Positions 17,374-26,581 of a DNA stretch of 64,000 nucleotides are shown here, piece by piece. The DNA is from Firmicutes bacterium UBA5227 (GTDB taxonomy: Bacteria; Bacillota; Clostridia; Tissierellales; Sedimentibacteraceae), in assembly GCA_002409285.1 (NCBI GenBank), contig DHUT01000003.1, positions 14,585 to 78,584 of the forward strand. Reading direction: 5' to 3'. How positions within the stretch are numbered: position 1 is the stretch's first letter; every line of letters starts with the position of its first letter. The notes beneath the pieces were generated by a model. The model was given only the letters and a program-made list of their open reading frames with translations, was not told the origin of the DNA and made no database searches. A program made the translations under genes and the position numbers.

Positions 17374-18336
17374 TTAAACATAAAGATTATTGTATATTGT
17401 ATCCAGTGAAGGCTGTGATGCTTTTTCTGAAGTTTCAATTCCATCTTGAATTTCGGCCTCCACATCGATTTTCATTTTTTCTACATCCGCATCTGTAATA
17501 TATTTATTTTCTTTCAAGTACTGTTCAAATTTTTTTAGGCAGTCTTTTTTATGCCACTCTTCTGCAACCTTACTATCTCTATATCTTGCCATATCTCCCT
17601 CAAAATGCCCTCGCCATCTGTAGCATTTACTCTCCAACACTGCCGGTCCGTTTCCTGCCCTGATATAATCTGTAAGCTCCTTTGCTCCGTCATAAACACT
17701 CAGAACATCTGTTCCGTCGACCACCTTTGATATAATATTATAACCTGCAGCCCTTCCTGCACCCGGATTTTCAATGCTGCATCCTTCGCTTGCAGATGTA
17801 CTGATTGACCATTGATTATTATTCACAATGAACAAAATCGGTAATTTCCATACAGATGCCCAGTTCATTGCCTCATGAACAGTACCCCTGCTGGTTGTTC
17901 CATCACCAAAGAAACAATAAACAATATTGTTACCGCCCTGCATTTTTAAAGCATAGCTGACACCCACGGAAATTGGAATATCTCCTGCAAGTGCGCCGGA
18001 AATTCCTATAATTCCCTTTCCTTTATCCGCAATATGATTAATGCCGCCCTTTCCGTCAGAGTTACCTCCCATTTTACCCAGGATTTCACAGAAAATGTGA
18101 CGGTAAGTCAGCCCCACATCATGATAAGCACTTACATTTCGATGTGTAAATTTAAACTGATCACCTTCTTTTCTGGTTGCCAGCACCCCGGTATAGCTTG
18201 CCTCTTCACCAACACCGCTATGAATGTGACCAGGAACCCAGCCTTGTGCATAAAGTTCAATAAGCCTTTCTTCCATCAGACGGTCAGAAAGCAGGCATTG
18301 ATACATATCCAGCAATAACTCTTTTGAATAACTCAT
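17374..18336 (-). CDS. acoA: TPP-dependent dehydrogenase E1 alpha subunit
   Basis: A 320-residue E1 alpha subunit. The thiamine diphosphate motif runs from GDGTTSRGTVHEAMNWAS near residue 145 to VNNNQWSIS near residue 172. HSGVGEEASYTGV near residue 38 and the phosphorylation-loop-like YRWRGHFEGD near residue 240 match the AcoA/PdhA family. It is the first gene of the leftward operon, with GGGAGG 5 bases before the ATG. The divergent TetR regulator across 213 bases is the likely controller. Length and order favour acetoin dehydrogenase; substrate is inferred. Confidence 0.9.
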   Translation of the reverse strand: MSYSKELLLDMYQCLLSDRLMEERLIELYAQGWVPGHIHSGVGEEASYTGVLATRKEGDQFKFTHRNVSAYHDVGLTYRHIFCEILGKMGGNSDGKGGINHIADKGKGIIGISGALAGDIPISVGVSYALKMQGGNNIVYCFFGDGTTSRGTVHEAMNWASVWKLPILFIVNNNQWSISTSASEGCSIENPGAGRAAGYNIISKVVDGTDVLSVYDGAKELTDYIRAGNGPAVLESKCYRWRGHFEGDMARYRDSKVAEEWHKKDCLKKFEQYLKENKYITDADVEKMKIDVEAEIQDGIETSEKASQPSLDTIYNNLYV

Positions 18337-18446
18337 AATTGCCTCCCTAAAAATACTTTGACTTTTTAATTATTTAATGTAAAATGTATAAAAATGAATA
18401 ATTTTTGTGAATACGTTTAACATAAAACCAACATTTTTATATCTGA

Positions 18447-18475
18447 ATTCTATCTAATAGGGCAAAAAGAGTCAA
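18447..18475 (-). promoter_or_regulatory. Promoter of the aco operon
   Basis: On the minus strand -35 TTGACT (18475-18470), spacer 17, -10 TAGAAT (18452-18447), 111 bases before acoA. A palindrome abuts the upstream side of the -35. Confidence 0.72.
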
Positions 18476-18476
18476 T

Positions 18477-18499
18477 TTACAAAAAACGTTTTTTTGTAA
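18477..18499. promoter_or_regulatory. Candidate TetR operator in the aco/tetR divergent region
   Basis: Perfect 10-bp arms TTACAAAAAA/TTTTTTGTAA around a CGT centre. It lies directly beside the aco -35 box and about 50 bases before the tetR start, where a regulator of both directions would bind. Confidence 0.5.
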
Positions 18500-18549
18500 T
18501 TAAATGAACATACTTTAACAATTTGTACATATTAAGGGAGGTATCTAAT

Positions 18550-19194
18550 ATGGAAATTTTTTCGGAAAAGGAAAATAAAAAAAGCACCCTTCGCACAAAG
18601 GAAGCTTTATTGAATGCATTATTGACCTTAGTAATGCAAAAGTCATTTGACGAAATTACCGTATCCAACATAATTCAGCTTTCAGGATACAGCCGGACAA
18701 CCTTTTATAACTATTATGAAGACAAGTATGACATGATTGAAAAAATAATTGATGAGGAAGCCGAGGCCTTTGTAAATGCCGTCTGCAATCCTATACCAGA
18801 AAATATTCATATGACTTTTGAATCAGACATTTATATTCCTGGTCTATCTTTATTTGAACACGTGGAGCAAAATAAGAACTTATATTATGTACTTATTCAC
18901 AATATGTTGCCTAACTACTCAATGGATTCTTTCTGCCAAAAAATAAGCAAGGTTTTTGAGCAGGTAATTTCAATTGAATTATCAGGAAACCTTCAAGAAC
19001 TGGATTTTCCGCTCTACTGCTATATTACGTCAGACACTTACATTGCATTCATAAAATATTGGGAATTACACAATTTTTCTTTTACTCCAAAATATATGGC
19101 ACGACAAATGATGACAAATTGGGTAAGAGTAAAAAAAGTATCAAGCGTTTCTGTCAAAAAATTACCTTCTAATTTCAATACTATTGATATTTGA
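18550..19194 (+). CDS. TetR-family transcriptional regulator
   Basis: A 214-residue regulator with an N-terminal TetR helix-turn-helix: KEALLNALLTLVMQKSFDEI, then TVSNIIQLSGYSRTTFYNYYEDK at about residues 34-56. The C-terminal domain is the TetR_C_7/DhaS-like all-helical effector domain type. The start at 18550 has AGGGAGG 8 bases upstream; an upstream in-frame ATG at 18523 has no ribosome site. It is divergent from acoA and probably represses that operon. Confidence 0.88.
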   Translation: MEIFSEKENKKSTLRTKEALLNALLTLVMQKSFDEITVSNIIQLSGYSRTTFYNYYEDKYDMIEKIIDEEAEAFVNAVCNPIPENIHMTFESDIYIPGLSLFEHVEQNKNLYYVLIHNMLPNYSMDSFCQKISKVFEQVISIELSGNLQELDFPLYCYITSDTYIAFIKYWELHNFSFTPKYMARQMMTNWVRVKKVSSVSVKKLPSNFNTIDI

Positions 19195-19206
19195 AAACTC
19201 TCAATA

Positions 19207-19233
19207 GCCTCCTTGGAAAATTTCCAAGGAGGC
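19207..19233 (-). terminator. Perfect hairpin, likely terminator left behind by ilvD
   Basis: 13-bp perfect arms GCCTCCTTGGAAA/TTTCCAAGGAGGC with a 1-base centre. It sits 12 bases after tetR on the plus strand and 36 bases after the ilvD remnant on the minus strand. There is no clean T run in either direction, so it is a strong stem rather than a textbook terminator. Confidence 0.5.
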
Positions 19234-19269
19234 ATAAAAAGGATTAGTATAACTGTTAATTGTAATTTT

Positions 19270-19335
19270 TTATTCCAGTATTGCACCATCGCTTGCTGAC
19301 TTAACCTGTTTAACATAACGGGCAAGAAAACCTAC
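19270..19335 (-). pseudogene. ilvD: 3' remnant of dihydroxy-acid dehydratase
   Basis: The minus strand reads 21 residues, GFLARYVKQVKSASDGAILE preceded by V, then a TAA stop. This matches the typical C-terminus of IlvD (GyLaRYaklVssAskGAvl). An in-frame stop lies three codons upstream of the matching part, and nothing else of the roughly 550-residue enzyme is present. The call rests on memory of the family C-terminus and a short match. Confidence 0.55.
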
Positions 19336-19336
19336 A

Positions 19337-19585
19337 AACCTTTATTCGAAAGGTTATCATCCATCTGAAGAAAATAAAATATCGAAAAGTTTTATAGAAG
19401 ACATGATGCTTGAAAAATTGGATATAGATAATATACCAACCTATTCAGCCAAAATTACAGATAACCTTAAGGAACTTGAAAGCAACTATATAAATTTTTT
19501 ACTGAATAAATTTGGCGGTGACAAGGATAAATTGTGCAATTATTTAAATATCAGCAAAACAACCTTATGGCGAAAATTAAATTAA
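19337..19585 (+). pseudogene. 3' remnant of a sigma-54-dependent activator (Fis-type HTH)
   Basis: The plus strand is open for about 82 codons and ends with NYLNISKTTLWRKLN, the Fis-type helix-turn-helix that closes PrpR-like sigma-54 activators. The AAA+ and sensor domains are absent. A possible ATG at 19403 has no good ribosome site. The fragment begins almost exactly where the ilvD remnant on the other strand ends. Confidence 0.6.
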
Positions 19586-19614
19586 AGCTGCTGTACTCTA
19601 TGTACAGCAGCTTT
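19584..19614. terminator. Bidirectional terminator
   Basis: Perfect 13-bp stem AAAGCTGCTGTAC/GTACAGCAGCTTT with a 5-base loop. On the plus strand it is followed by ATTGATTTTTC; on the minus strand, 12 bases after nifJ, by AATTTAATTTTC. Confidence 0.8.
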
Positions 19615-19625
19615 ATTGATTTTTC

Positions 19626-22600
19626 TTAATACTTCATTTCAGCCATTCTTATATAGCCTTCGTATCTATCTTTTGCATCTTTTTCTGCTTTGATATATAA
19701 TTCTTCGGCTGTTTCAGGGAATGAAGCTTTCAGTGAAGAATATCTTACTTCTCCTTCAAGGAATTCTCTGAATGAAGCACTTGGAGCTTTGGAATCAAGT
19801 ATAAACGGATTCTTTCCTTCCTCCTTGAGAAGTGGATTGAATCTGTATAAATGCCAGTATCCAGCTTCAACAGCTTTCTTTTCTCTGTCAACTGTCTTGC
19901 CCATTCCTGCCTTGATTCCATGGTTGATACATGGAGCATAGGCAATGATTAATGATGGACCTTCATAGCTTTCAGCTTCTTTTAAAGCTTTAAGGAACTG
20001 ATTCTTGTCAGCACCGATAGCAACCTGAGCCACATATACATAGCCGTATGTTGAAGCTATCATACCAAGGTCTTTTTTCTTAACTCTCTTTCCTGAAGCT
20101 GCAAATTTTGCAATTGCGGCTGTCTGAGTAGATTTAGAAGACTGACCGCCTGTATTTGAATAAACCTCCGTATCAAGCACAAGAACATTTACATCTTCTC
20201 CTGATGCCAGAACATGGTCTAATCCGCCGTATCCGATATCATAAGCCCAGCCGTCTCCGCCAATTATCCATTGAGATTTCTTCACGAGATAATCTTTCTT
20301 GTCTAATATATTATTTATGTCTTTTGCGCATGCATCACATGGTTTAAAGCCTTTTAGTGCTTCAATAACTTTTTCGGATGCTGCTTTTGACAGTTCTCCG
20401 TTGTTTTTAGTTTCAACCCATTCATTGAATACATCTCTCAAATTCTGAGGTATCTCTTTTTCTAACAGACTGTCTATTGACAACTGGATAGAATCTCTCA
20501 TCTGTCTTACTGCTGTAGCCATACCTAATCCATATTCCGCATTATCTTCAAACAATGAATTTGCCCATGAAGGTCCTCTTCCGTTTGCATCTGTTGTATA
20601 TGGTGTTGACGGTGCTGAAGCTCCCCAGATTGATGAACATCCTGTAGCATTAGCTATCATCATTCTGTCACCAAACAGCTGAGTGACTGTCTTTACATAT
20701 GCTGTTTCTCCACAGCCTGCGCAAGCACCTGAGAATTCAAAATACGGTTTGCAGAACTGACTTCCTTTAACAGAAATTTTATCCATCAATCCATCTTTAA
20801 TTGTTACTTTTTCGGAGGCATACTTCCAGTTTGAAACTCCTTCTTCCACTTCTTCTGCAATAGGAGTCATAACAAGAGCTTTGTTTCCTTTTTTGCCCGG
20901 ACATATATCTGCGCAGTTTCCACATCCTGTACAATCCAGCGGACTTATTTGAATTCTGTATTCCAGTCCTTCTAAGCCCTTGCCAATTGCTTTAAGAGTT
21001 TCAAAGCCTTTCGGTGCTGCAGCCTTTTCTTTTTCATTCAGCAGTGTTGGTCTGATTACTGCATGAGGACAAACAAATGCACACTGATTACATTGTATAC
21101 AGTTTTCAGCTACCCATTTAGGAACTTCTACAGCAATTCCTCTCTTTTCATAGGCTGCTGTTCCCTGTGGGAATGTACCGTCTTCTCTTCCCTCAAATGT
21201 GCTTACAGGAAGGTTGTCACCCTCTTGTCTGTTCATAACATCTGCAACGTCTTTAATAAAATCAGGTTTTTCTTCTTCTGTGAACGGAACCGCAAGACCG
21301 CTGTCAGCAGTTTCTTTATCAGCAGCATTTTTCCATAATTCCGGGATTTCAATTTTAACTAACTCAGTGATACCTTTTTGAACAGCTTCTTTGTTCATAT
21401 TTACTATAGCATCACCTTTTTTACCGTATGATTTTTCAATTGCCTTATTTAAATATTCAACAGCCTCATCAGCAGGAATAACATCAGCCAGCTTGAAGAA
21501 AGCAGATTGGATAATCATGTTTGTTCTGTTTCCCAGCCCTAATTCATGAGCAATTTTTGTAGCGTTGATCGTATAGAAGTTAATATTCTTTTCAGCTAAA
21601 TATTTCTTATATTTTGCAGGCAGATTTTCTTCTAACTCTTCTTTTGACCAAAGGGTATTCAACAAGAATGTTCCGCCTTTTTTAAGTCCTGCCAGCACAT
21701 CATATTTTGCAACATATGATTGCTGTGACAATGAAACAAAGTCGGCCTCATCTATTAAATAAGTTGATCTGATTGGAGATTTACCGAATCTTAAGTGTGA
21801 TACGGTAATACCGCCGGATTTTTTAGAGTCGTATGAGAAATATCCCTGAGCATACATATTTGTATGGTCACCGATAATTTTTATTGCATCTTTGTTGGCT
21901 CCGACGGTACCGTCTGAACCCAAACCCCAGAATTTACATCTTACTGTTCCGGGAGCTGAAGTGTTTACAACCTCAGGTGTTTCTAAAGACGTAAATGTTA
22001 CATCATCAACTATACCTATTGTAAAGTTATTCTTTGGTTCGTCCTGCTTTAAATTGTTATAAACTGCAAATATCTGAGCAGGAGTAGTATCCTTTGAGCC
22101 TAATCCGTATCTTCCGCCAACTATTACAGGCTGTTTTTCTTTATCGTAGAATAAGGATTTAATGTCTAAGTACAATGGTTCTCCGACTGAACCTGGTTCC
22201 TTGCATCTGTCAAGAACAGCTATCTTTTTAACAGTCTTTGGCAAAACATCAAAGAAGTATTTTGATGAGAACGGTCTGTACAAGTGAACTATTACTATAC
22301 CTACTTTTTCACCCTTTGCATTTAAGTAGTCAATTACTTCTTCGGCTGTTTCAGTAACAGAACCCATGGCAACTATAATATTTTCAGCATCCGGTGCACC
22401 ATAATAGTTAAACGGCTTATATTCTCTTCCGGTTATTTTTTCTATTTCCTTCATGTAATCTGCAACCACATCAGGAACTGCTTCATAGAACTTATTTGAA
22501 GATTCTCTTGCCTGGAAGAATATATCAGGATTTTGTGCTGTTCCCCTCGTTACAGGGTGTTCAGGGTTAAGTGCTCTGGCTCTGAATTCATTAACAGCAT

Positions 22601-23192
22601 CCATATCGACTAATCTTTCAAATTCAGAATAATCAATAACCTCTATCTTTTGAACTTCATGAGATGTTCTGAATCCATCAAAGAAATGTACGAAAGGAAC
22701 TCTTGTTTTAAGAGTAGATAAGTGTGCAACTCCGCCTAAATCCATTGCTTCCTGGACACTGCTTGAAGCCAGCATTGCAAATCCTGTTTGTCTTGCAGCC
22801 ATTACATCTGAATGGTCTCCAAAAATTGACAATGCATGTCCGGCAATAGCCCTTGCAGAAACATGGAATACTGCAGGCAACAATTCTCCTGCTATTTTAT
22901 ACATATTAGGAATCATTAACAACAAACCTTGTGAAGCTGTATAAGTTGTTGTAAGAGCACCTGCTTGCAATGAACCGTGAACGGCGCCTGATGCACCGCC
23001 TTCTGACTGCATTTCCACAACCTTAACGGTCTGACCGAAAATGTTTTTTTGACCATGTGCTGCCCATTCATCAGCAAGTTCAGCCATTGGAGAAGAAGGT
23101 GTTATGGGAAATATTGCCGCAACGTCTGTAAAGGCATACGAAACATACGCAGCAGCTGTATTTCCGTCCATAGTTTTCATAACTTTTGACAT
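19626..23192 (-). CDS. nifJ: Pyruvate:ferredoxin (flavodoxin) oxidoreductase
   Basis: An 1188-residue single-chain PFOR that oxidises pyruvate to acetyl-CoA and CO2 with ferredoxin as acceptor. The order is the pyruvate-binding N-terminal domain (FPITPSSPMAE near residue 28), domain II, the gamma domain, the two-cluster ferredoxin domain at about 690-760 (CIQCNQCAFVCP and CTGCGNCADICP), and the TPP domain with the third cluster (CAGCGE near residue 818) and GDGWAYDIGYGGLDH near residue 960. The VLDTEVYSNTGGQSSKST motif is complete. AGGAGG lies 8 bases before the ATG. It is monocistronic. Confidence 0.98.
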   Translation of the reverse strand: MSKVMKTMDGNTAAAYVSYAFTDVAAIFPITPSSPMAELADEWAAHGQKNIFGQTVKVVEMQSEGGASGAVHGSLQAGALTTTYTASQGLLLMIPNMYKIAGELLPAVFHVSARAIAGHALSIFGDHSDVMAARQTGFAMLASSSVQEAMDLGGVAHLSTLKTRVPFVHFFDGFRTSHEVQKIEVIDYSEFERLVDMDAVNEFRARALNPEHPVTRGTAQNPDIFFQARESSNKFYEAVPDVVADYMKEIEKITGREYKPFNYYGAPDAENIIVAMGSVTETAEEVIDYLNAKGEKVGIVIVHLYRPFSSKYFFDVLPKTVKKIAVLDRCKEPGSVGEPLYLDIKSLFYDKEKQPVIVGGRYGLGSKDTTPAQIFAVYNNLKQDEPKNNFTIGIVDDVTFTSLETPEVVNTSAPGTVRCKFWGLGSDGTVGANKDAIKIIGDHTNMYAQGYFSYDSKKSGGITVSHLRFGKSPIRSTYLIDEADFVSLSQQSYVAKYDVLAGLKKGGTFLLNTLWSKEELEENLPAKYKKYLAEKNINFYTINATKIAHELGLGNRTNMIIQSAFFKLADVIPADEAVEYLNKAIEKSYGKKGDAIVNMNKEAVQKGITELVKIEIPELWKNAADKETADSGLAVPFTEEEKPDFIKDVADVMNRQEGDNLPVSTFEGREDGTFPQGTAAYEKRGIAVEVPKWVAENCIQCNQCAFVCPHAVIRPTLLNEKEKAAAPKGFETLKAIGKGLEGLEYRIQISPLDCTGCGNCADICPGKKGNKALVMTPIAEEVEEGVSNWKYASEKVTIKDGLMDKISVKGSQFCKPYFEFSGACAGCGETAYVKTVTQLFGDRMMIANATGCSSIWGASAPSTPYTTDANGRGPSWANSLFEDNAEYGLGMATAVRQMRDSIQLSIDSLLEKEIPQNLRDVFNEWVETKNNGELSKAASEKVIEALKGFKPCDACAKDINNILDKKDYLVKKSQWIIGGDGWAYDIGYGGLDHVLASGEDVNVLVLDTEVYSNTGGQSSKSTQTAAIAKFAASGKRVKKKDLGMIASTYGYVYVAQVAIGADKNQFLKALKEAESYEGPSLIIAYAPCINHGIKAGMGKTVDREKKAVEAGYWHLYRFNPLLKEEGKNPFILDSKAPSASFREFLEGEVRYSSLKASFPETAEELYIKAEKDAKDRYEGYIRMAEMKY

Positions 23193-23573
23193 TTATAATC
23201 CTCCTATATAATTATTATTTTATTATAATGTAACCATAATAATATTGGATAAAAACGGAAGCCATTGTGCAAACAACTACATCATATTTACACCATAGAG
23301 TCGACGCTCATAACAAAGACTTCATCTTAATAAACAAAGCCTATTTTTGAGCCGTTATTTACCAATACACGATAGATTATATCTTAAAGTAAAATTAAAT
23401 GCAACCATAAAAATTGCATAATCTTCTCATAAAAATTAAGTATTTTTCTTATTTTATACGACCATAATTTTTTTATAACACAAAGATGTTTACATCTTTG
23501 GCATATTTTATAATAAACTTTAATTTATGAAATTTTTTTAAAATTTGCAGGTTGAATTGCAAATTTTAAAATG
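23193..23573. other. Intergenic region between hprK and nifJ
   Basis: 380 bases. It holds the nifJ ribosome site, a possible nifJ -10 TATAAT on the minus strand (23227-23222) and a palindrome CAAAGATGT-TT-ACATCTTTG-like stem at 23481-23500 with no T run in a useful place. The rest is AT-rich with no ORF, repeat or RNA motif I recognise. Confidence 0.5.
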
Positions 23574-24485
23574 TTATCTTGTTAAATTATGAAACCTTTT
23601 GTTGTATGTTTCCAAGGGATTATAACCTAAAAGCTTTTGCCTGTAATTTTTAGCGGCTATTTCTATAATAGCTGAAATATTTCTACCCGGCCTTACGGGA
23701 ATCACTACTGTGGGAACCTTGATTCCAAGAATCTCCGTATAGTCCTCGTCAGTACCTATTCTGTCATATTCCTTGTTTTCATCCCACTCTTCCAGCTCTA
23801 TAACTATTTCCACAAATTGTTCAAGCCTGATGGATCCCACACCGAACAAGTGCTTTATATCAAGTATGCCTATTCCTCTTATTTCCATAAGATGTTGGGT
23901 AAGCTCAGGGCATGTTGCCTTTAATCCGTTGTCGACTCTTTTGATAATAACAGCATCATCCGCAATAAGACGATGACCCCTGTTAATGAGTTCAAGAGAG
24001 GTTTCGCTTTTCCCTATCCCGCTTTTTCCCTTTATCAATACCCCGACGCCAAATACTTCAAGGCATACTCCGTGAATGGTGGTTTCTTCAGCCAGTTCCT
24101 CTTCAAGAAAGTTTATGAGTATATTTTGAAGCTTATCTGTTTTTTGGTTTGAAGTGAAAACCGGTCTTTTATATTTTTTTGCATAATATATTATGTCTTC
24201 ATCTACAGCCATCTCATTGGCGATTATGAGAGCAGGAATGGGGAAGCTTAAAAATTTCTCAAGCCTTTGTTTTTTTATATTTTCTTCCAATGTTTTAAGA
24301 TAATATATTTCCGCTTTGCCCATAACCTGGACTCGTTCAAATGAAAACCAGTCAAAATAACCTGCTATCTGAAGCCCCGGCCTTATTATTTCCGGAGTGT
24401 AAATTCTCGACTGCACATCCTCCGGATAATAAACAGGTTCTAAATTCATATAATTTACTAAATCTTCAAGTTTTACATACTGCAT
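23574..24485 (-). CDS. hprK: HPr kinase/phosphorylase
   Basis: A 303-residue bifunctional enzyme that phosphorylates and dephosphorylates Ser46 of HPr for carbon catabolite control. The N-terminal domain is followed by the catalytic domain with the Walker A-type GKSGIGKSETSLELINRGHRLIADDAV near residue 153 and the HprK signature MEIRGIGILDIKHLFG near residue 203. Its length is normal. It is 77 bases after uvrC on the same strand. Confidence 0.96.
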   Translation of the reverse strand: MQYVKLEDLVNYMNLEPVYYPEDVQSRIYTPEIIRPGLQIAGYFDWFSFERVQVMGKAEIYYLKTLEENIKKQRLEKFLSFPIPALIIANEMAVDEDIIYYAKKYKRPVFTSNQKTDKLQNILINFLEEELAEETTIHGVCLEVFGVGVLIKGKSGIGKSETSLELINRGHRLIADDAVIIKRVDNGLKATCPELTQHLMEIRGIGILDIKHLFGVGSIRLEQFVEIVIELEEWDENKEYDRIGTDEDYTEILGIKVPTVVIPVRPGRNISAIIEIAAKNYRQKLLGYNPLETYNKRFHNLTR

Positions 24486-24562
24486 ATCGCTACCCCTCTA
24501 AAAAATTAAAATTAAAATCTAAGGTTAAAACTTATGCTCTCACATTTTATAATAATTCACGT

Positions 24563-26410
24563 TTATTGTTCACTTTTGTTTTTATGGAAATAATTATATA
24601 CCGACTCAGCAGCTCTTAAATTCATTCCTTCGGCAATTTTTAACTCATCCACACTTTTATTCTTTATATTATCCACAGAGCCAAAACTTTTAAGTAGGTT
24701 TATCTTTCTTTTCTCACCTATGTTTTCAATATTATCCAGCTCTGATTTAAATAATGTTTTATCTCTTAAATTCCTGTGGTATTCAATTGCAAATCTGTGA
24801 GCCTCTTCCTGTATTCTGTAAATTAAGCGGTAGACCTTGTCCGTCTTCTGCAATTCTATTTCATTATTCTGATAAATCAATCCTCTTGTGGTATGCTTGT
24901 CATCCTTTATCATTCCACAAACAGGTATATTTAATCCATAATTGTAAATAACTTCTTCTGCAATGCCTGTCTGTCCTTTTCCGCCGTCAATTAATATCAA
25001 ATCAGGCATTTTACTAAAACCATTTATATCCTCCTGACTAAGACCTCTGTTAAACCGTCTTTCAAGGACTTCCTCCATGCTTTTATAATCATTTGGTCCT
25101 GTCACGGTTTTAATTCTAAACCTTCTGTAATTGCTTTTACTTGGAATTCCCCTTTCAAAAACAACCATTGACCCTACTGATTCAACTCCCTGAATATTAG
25201 AAATATCATAAGCCTCAATCCTAAGTGGTGCATCCTCCATGCCAAGCAAATTACCCAATCCTGTCACTGCCTCCATGCCTTCATCAAGATTTTTCTTAAT
25301 CCTTCCACTGCCCTTTTCCAAAATTTCAAGAGCGTTTTTCTTTATCATCTTAATGAGCATGCTCTTATCCCCTTTTATGGGAACTTTAATTGAAACCTTA
25401 TTTCCTCTTTTTTCGGACAGAAGATTTTCAAAAACTTCTCTATCTTCAATATCGGTCTCAATGTAAATTTCTTTAGGAACATAGACAGTTCCTGTATAAA
25501 ATTGAGACAGGAATGAGCTGATTATTTCCTCTCTTGTTTCATTTTCTATATTAGTCAAAAGATAATGCTCTCTCCCTATAATCTTTCCATTTCGTATAAA
25601 GAAAATTTGAATACAAGCTTCCTCAACCCCTAAAGCACTGCCTATTACATCCTGATCAATATTTGAATTTGCAGACACAATTTTTTGCTTCTCCGATATT
25701 ATTTCCAGTGCTCTGATTTGATCTCTGTATTTTGCTGCTGCTTCAAAATCAAGGCTTTCCGATGCCATCTGCATTTTTTCATTCAATGACTTAATAAGTT
25801 CTTCTTCCTTGCCGTTCAAAAAGCTTATTGCCTTGTTCACTTCTTCTCTGTACTCTTTATAATCTACATTGCCCATACATGGTGCCGTGCATCTTTTGAT
25901 GTGATAATTCAAGCATGGTCTTTGATTTTTCCTGCTTCCGTCAAGCCTAAGAGAACATTTTCTCAGCTTGTACAGACTTCCGATAATGTCTATTATTTCA
26001 TTGACCGCATAGGCACTCGGATACGGACCAAAATATTTTGCCCCATCTCTTTTTACTTCTCTAACCTTATAAATTCTTGGATACTTTTCCTGAACCGAAA
26101 TTTTTATATATGGATACTGCTTGTCATCTCTTAAGAGTGTGTTGTACTTAGGTCTATGCTTCTTAATTAAGTTGGCTTCCAGTATAAGCGCTTCTACTTC
26201 ATTGTCTACGATTATATATTCAAATTCCGCAATATTTCTTATCATCGCTTCTATTTTCGGTGTATGGTTCTTAGACTGAAAATATTGCCTCACTCTTTTT
26301 TTAAGGTTTTTCGCCTTTCCGACATATATAATTTCGCCAAATTCATTTTTCATCTGGTAGACACCCGGATTATCCGGTATCTTCTTTAATTCTTCCTGTA
26401 TATCAAACAT
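24563..26410 (-). CDS. uvrC: UvrABC excinuclease subunit C
   Basis: A 615-residue nucleotide excision repair endonuclease. The N-terminal GIY-YIG domain reads PGVYQM...EIIYVGKAKNLKKRVRQYF; a UvrB-binding UVR motif lies near residue 205 (FEAAAKYRDQIRAL); the C-terminal RNase H-like domain has EAYDISNIQG and DLILIDGGKGQ near residue 475; a helix-hairpin-helix closes the protein (IENIGEKRKINLLKSFGSVDNIKNKS). The start at 26410 has GGGAG 5 bases upstream; the TTG at 26425 does not. Confidence 0.97.
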   Translation of the reverse strand: MFDIQEELKKIPDNPGVYQMKNEFGEIIYVGKAKNLKKRVRQYFQSKNHTPKIEAMIRNIAEFEYIIVDNEVEALILEANLIKKHRPKYNTLLRDDKQYPYIKISVQEKYPRIYKVREVKRDGAKYFGPYPSAYAVNEIIDIIGSLYKLRKCSLRLDGSRKNQRPCLNYHIKRCTAPCMGNVDYKEYREEVNKAISFLNGKEEELIKSLNEKMQMASESLDFEAAAKYRDQIRALEIISEKQKIVSANSNIDQDVIGSALGVEEACIQIFFIRNGKIIGREHYLLTNIENETREEIISSFLSQFYTGTVYVPKEIYIETDIEDREVFENLLSEKRGNKVSIKVPIKGDKSMLIKMIKKNALEILEKGSGRIKKNLDEGMEAVTGLGNLLGMEDAPLRIEAYDISNIQGVESVGSMVVFERGIPSKSNYRRFRIKTVTGPNDYKSMEEVLERRFNRGLSQEDINGFSKMPDLILIDGGKGQTGIAEEVIYNYGLNIPVCGMIKDDKHTTRGLIYQNNEIELQKTDKVYRLIYRIQEEAHRFAIEYHRNLRDKTLFKSELDNIENIGEKRKINLLKSFGSVDNIKNKSVDELKIAEGMNLRAAESVYNYFHKNKSEQ

Positions 26411-26520
26411 AGTAGCTCCCTGCAATTTTACATATTGATATTATACCATGAACGGCTTAATATTAACATAATTTATAATTAATTTTAAATTAATTTTTAT
26501 ATAACAGTTTGTAATTTTAA

Positions 26521-26565
26521 TGCAAAAAAAGAGCCCGGACTGAATTTTCAGTCCTAAGGCTCTTA
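26521..26565 (-). terminator. Terminator, copy A of a dispersed repeat
   Basis: An outer stem AAGAGCC/GGCTCTT and inner stem GGACTGAA/TTCAGTCC are followed on the minus strand by seven T. It ends the gene at 26582. Almost the same 45 bases recur at 36553-36597. Confidence 0.85.
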
Positions 26566-26581
26566 GTTAATTATTCTGTGT

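Noticed and set aside
19207..19233. Perfect inverted repeat as a transposon end or attachment site
   Set aside because: There is only one copy, no flanking duplication and no recombinase; it sits where an ilvD terminator would be.
23481..23500. CAAAGATG palindrome as Rex or other operator for nifJ
   Set aside because: It does not match the Rex consensus and is about 290 bases upstream of nifJ; no basis for assignment.
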